From NCBI GenBank assembly GCA_964372115.1, contig CAYJPN010000026.1, positions 1 to 64,000 of the forward strand: DNA of 64,000 bases, given 5' to 3'. The notes under the pieces were generated by a model. That model worked only from the letters and a program-made list of their open reading frames with translations, ran no database searches and was not told the DNA's origin. The translations under genes were made by a program, and so were the position numbers. Source of the stretch: CG2-30-36-16 sp964372115 (GTDB lineage Bacteria > Bacteroidota > Ignavibacteria > Ignavibacteriales > Ignavibacteriaceae). Numbering within the stretch: the stretch's first letter is position 1; each line of letters begins with the position of its first letter. Of this stretch, positions 62,854-64,000 are shown piece by piece.

Positions 62854-64000
62854 ATGAAAAAAATAAAACTTCTATCATTGCTTTTTGTAATCACTTTCGC
62901 TTTGCAGGTATTTCCTCAGGTTGAATCTCCTTTACTGGTATTCAACCGCGGTAAATTGTGGCAGAGTGTTTTTTTCGGAAAGATAGGTCCGAATTTTAGT
63001 AACTGGGGCAAACGCGGTATAGCCTTAGACTGGCCGGGGTTTGATGAGTCGTGGCTGCGCGAAAACATCGGGGGCTCACCTTCGTACATGGTTACCGGCG
63101 GTTTTTGGGTTGGCAGCGAGTGGATGAAAGACAGTATAGTTGCTGTGGAAGACTGGTCGCTTTACGCAGGAACAATCAGCAACGATGCGAGCGCTAAGTA
63201 CATTGTTACCAAACACAAAAAAAATCAGAACTGGGAACAGAGCGATCCTAATGCAGGCGATGAATCTATCGAGACTGTTTGGGAATATAATTATAACTAT
63301 ACAAATATTAATGACCGGGAATCAATCCTGCCGCTTCGGGTAACACGAAAAGCTCATCAGTGGAATGGTTCGCAGCGGGACGAAAATTATATTCTTTATG
63401 ATTATACCTTTAAGAATATTTCGAACGAAATACGCATAAAAGACCCGAACAGAAAAGTAGCGGATACACTTTATAATTTTTATCTTCTACTAAACTACGG
63501 ATTGGAAGCAAACTCACGCGGCTGGAGTATTTTATTCCCATCGTTATCATCCGGTGCGCGTAACACATGGTTCTTTTACGACCCAACAAGAAAAATGATA
63601 TGGGGAAGAGCCGCAGATTATCCTTTAACCGTTGCCGATGAGACTTATGATTATTCTTCTAACTCAGGTCCTCTTCTTTCTTCGGGCGATATCTCGGGTG
63701 AATGGCTTGCGCCGGGATTCGTGGGTGTGAGATTAATTTATTCATCGCCGAATAAAAATAATAAAGAAACATATGTTAATCAGTACGGCTGGTCTGCAGG
63801 CAGCAACTCAATTGATTTGAGCGGTCCGTTTACAGGCATACCCGGAACACGTGAAGCAAAGTACGAGGTGCTAAAAAATATTGCGAACGCTTTCAACTAT
63901 GTTAATTCACCTGGCGATACTGTGTTTATGAAAAAAAGCCGCATGTGGTCGATGATGTCGCTCGGTGCATGGGATATAATGCCGGGTGATTCAATTGTGG
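62854..64000 (+). CDS. Exported protein of unknown function (partial, cut by window end)
   Basis: The frame opens at ATG 62854, 26 nt after the receptor stop, and is open for at least 382 codons up to the window end. It starts with a signal peptide (KKIKLLSLLFVITFALQVFP) followed by beta-rich sequence (GKIGPNFSNWGKRGIALDWP, YTFKNISNEIRIKD, WFFYDPTRKMIWGRAADYP). I recognise no family. Its position after a TonB receptor suggests a surface partner; the missing C-terminus could carry a T9SS domain. Confidence 0.8.
   Translation, partial: MKKIKLLSLLFVITFALQVFPQVESPLLVFNRGKLWQSVFFGKIGPNFSNWGKRGIALDWPGFDESWLRENIGGSPSYMVTGGFWVGSEWMKDSIVAVEDWSLYAGTISNDASAKYIVTKHKKNQNWEQSDPNAGDESIETVWEYNYNYTNINDRESILPLRVTRKAHQWNGSQRDENYILYDYTFKNISNEIRIKDPNRKVADTLYNFYLLLNYGLEANSRGWSILFPSLSSGARNTWFFYDPTRKMIWGRAADYPLTVADETYDYSSNSGPLLSSGDISGEWLAPGFVGVRLIYSSPNKNNKETYVNQYGWSAGSNSIDLSGPFTGIPGTREAKYEVLKNIANAFNYVNSPGDTVFMKKSRMWSMMSLGAWDIMPGDSIV

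Noticed and set aside
1..64000. tRNA, rRNA or riboswitch genes
   Set aside because: No cloverleaf, rRNA-like or riboswitch-like stretch was seen in the intergenic regions; small RNAs cannot be excluded by eye.

Overview
The window looks like chromosomal DNA from a member of the Ignavibacteria (Bacteroidota/Chlorobiota). The base composition is AT-rich. At least six secreted proteins end in a type IX secretion (T9SS) sorting domain with the motif YPNPFNP, and sensor kinases with seven-bladed-propeller input domains and a hybrid kinase fused to an AraC-type output domain are present. Unlike typical Bacteroidetes, many starts have a clear GGAG/AGGAGG ribosome binding site, which fits Ignavibacteria. 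This assignment is inference from gene content; no rRNA or tRNA gene, CRISPR array or intact insertion sequence was seen.

Layout. 0.1-6 kb (minus): a kinase/LuxR regulator pair and a large receiver-ATP-grasp protein. 6.2-9 kb (plus): an MlaF-like ABC ATPase, a CheY-like receiver, a receiver-like small protein, a DUF2721 membrane protein and Aat. 9-17.2 kb (mostly minus): an M24 peptidase, a decayed cassette with a broken cupin gene, N5-(carboxyethyl)ornithine synthase, an exported Cache-domain protein, a T9SS protein, and an arcC-argF operon. 17.5-24.1 kb (plus): a housekeeping run with DUF3109, rpoN, a methyltransferase-like membrane protein, a SurA/PpiC-like isomerase and hslVU. 24.2-35.7 kb (minus): a giant LamG adhesin-like T9SS protein, a MACPF/perforin lipoprotein, receiver genes (one intact, one a truncated copy) and a propeller kinase with its LuxR regulator. 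35.7-40 kb: a gene graveyard (YhcG-like, HigBA-like and tyrosine-recombinase remnants, cassette-like inverted repeats, REP-like palindromes) around an intact globin/cupin operon and its AraC-type regulator. 40-55.5 kb (mostly minus): two related T9SS proteins, a hybrid two-component system, a family-10-like glycosidase, aroB-aroK, a CDF-like transporter and a tricorn-type protease. 55.8-64 kb: TerB-like protein, M14 peptidase, T9SS propeller protein, and a TonB-dependent receptor followed by a partner gene cut by the window end.

How the genes work together. The strongest functional groups are: (i) the kinase/regulator/receiver genes beside a lipoprotein perforin and a huge LamG surface protein at 24-36 kb, plausibly a regulated surface or interbacterial-antagonism module; (ii) a signal-peptide-bearing truncated haemoglobin plus a cupin, controlled by a divergently novel AraC-type regulator, with two 14-bp direct repeats spaced exactly 21 bp placed just upstream of a Bacteroidetes-like promoter; (iii) the hybrid sensor at 43-47.5 kb and the adjacent T9SS gene, whose upstream region also carries direct repeats at a 21-bp period. 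Both repeat pairs look like AraC-family operators.

All coordinates come from reading the sequence; functional names rest on recognised motifs and family knowledge, not on database searches.
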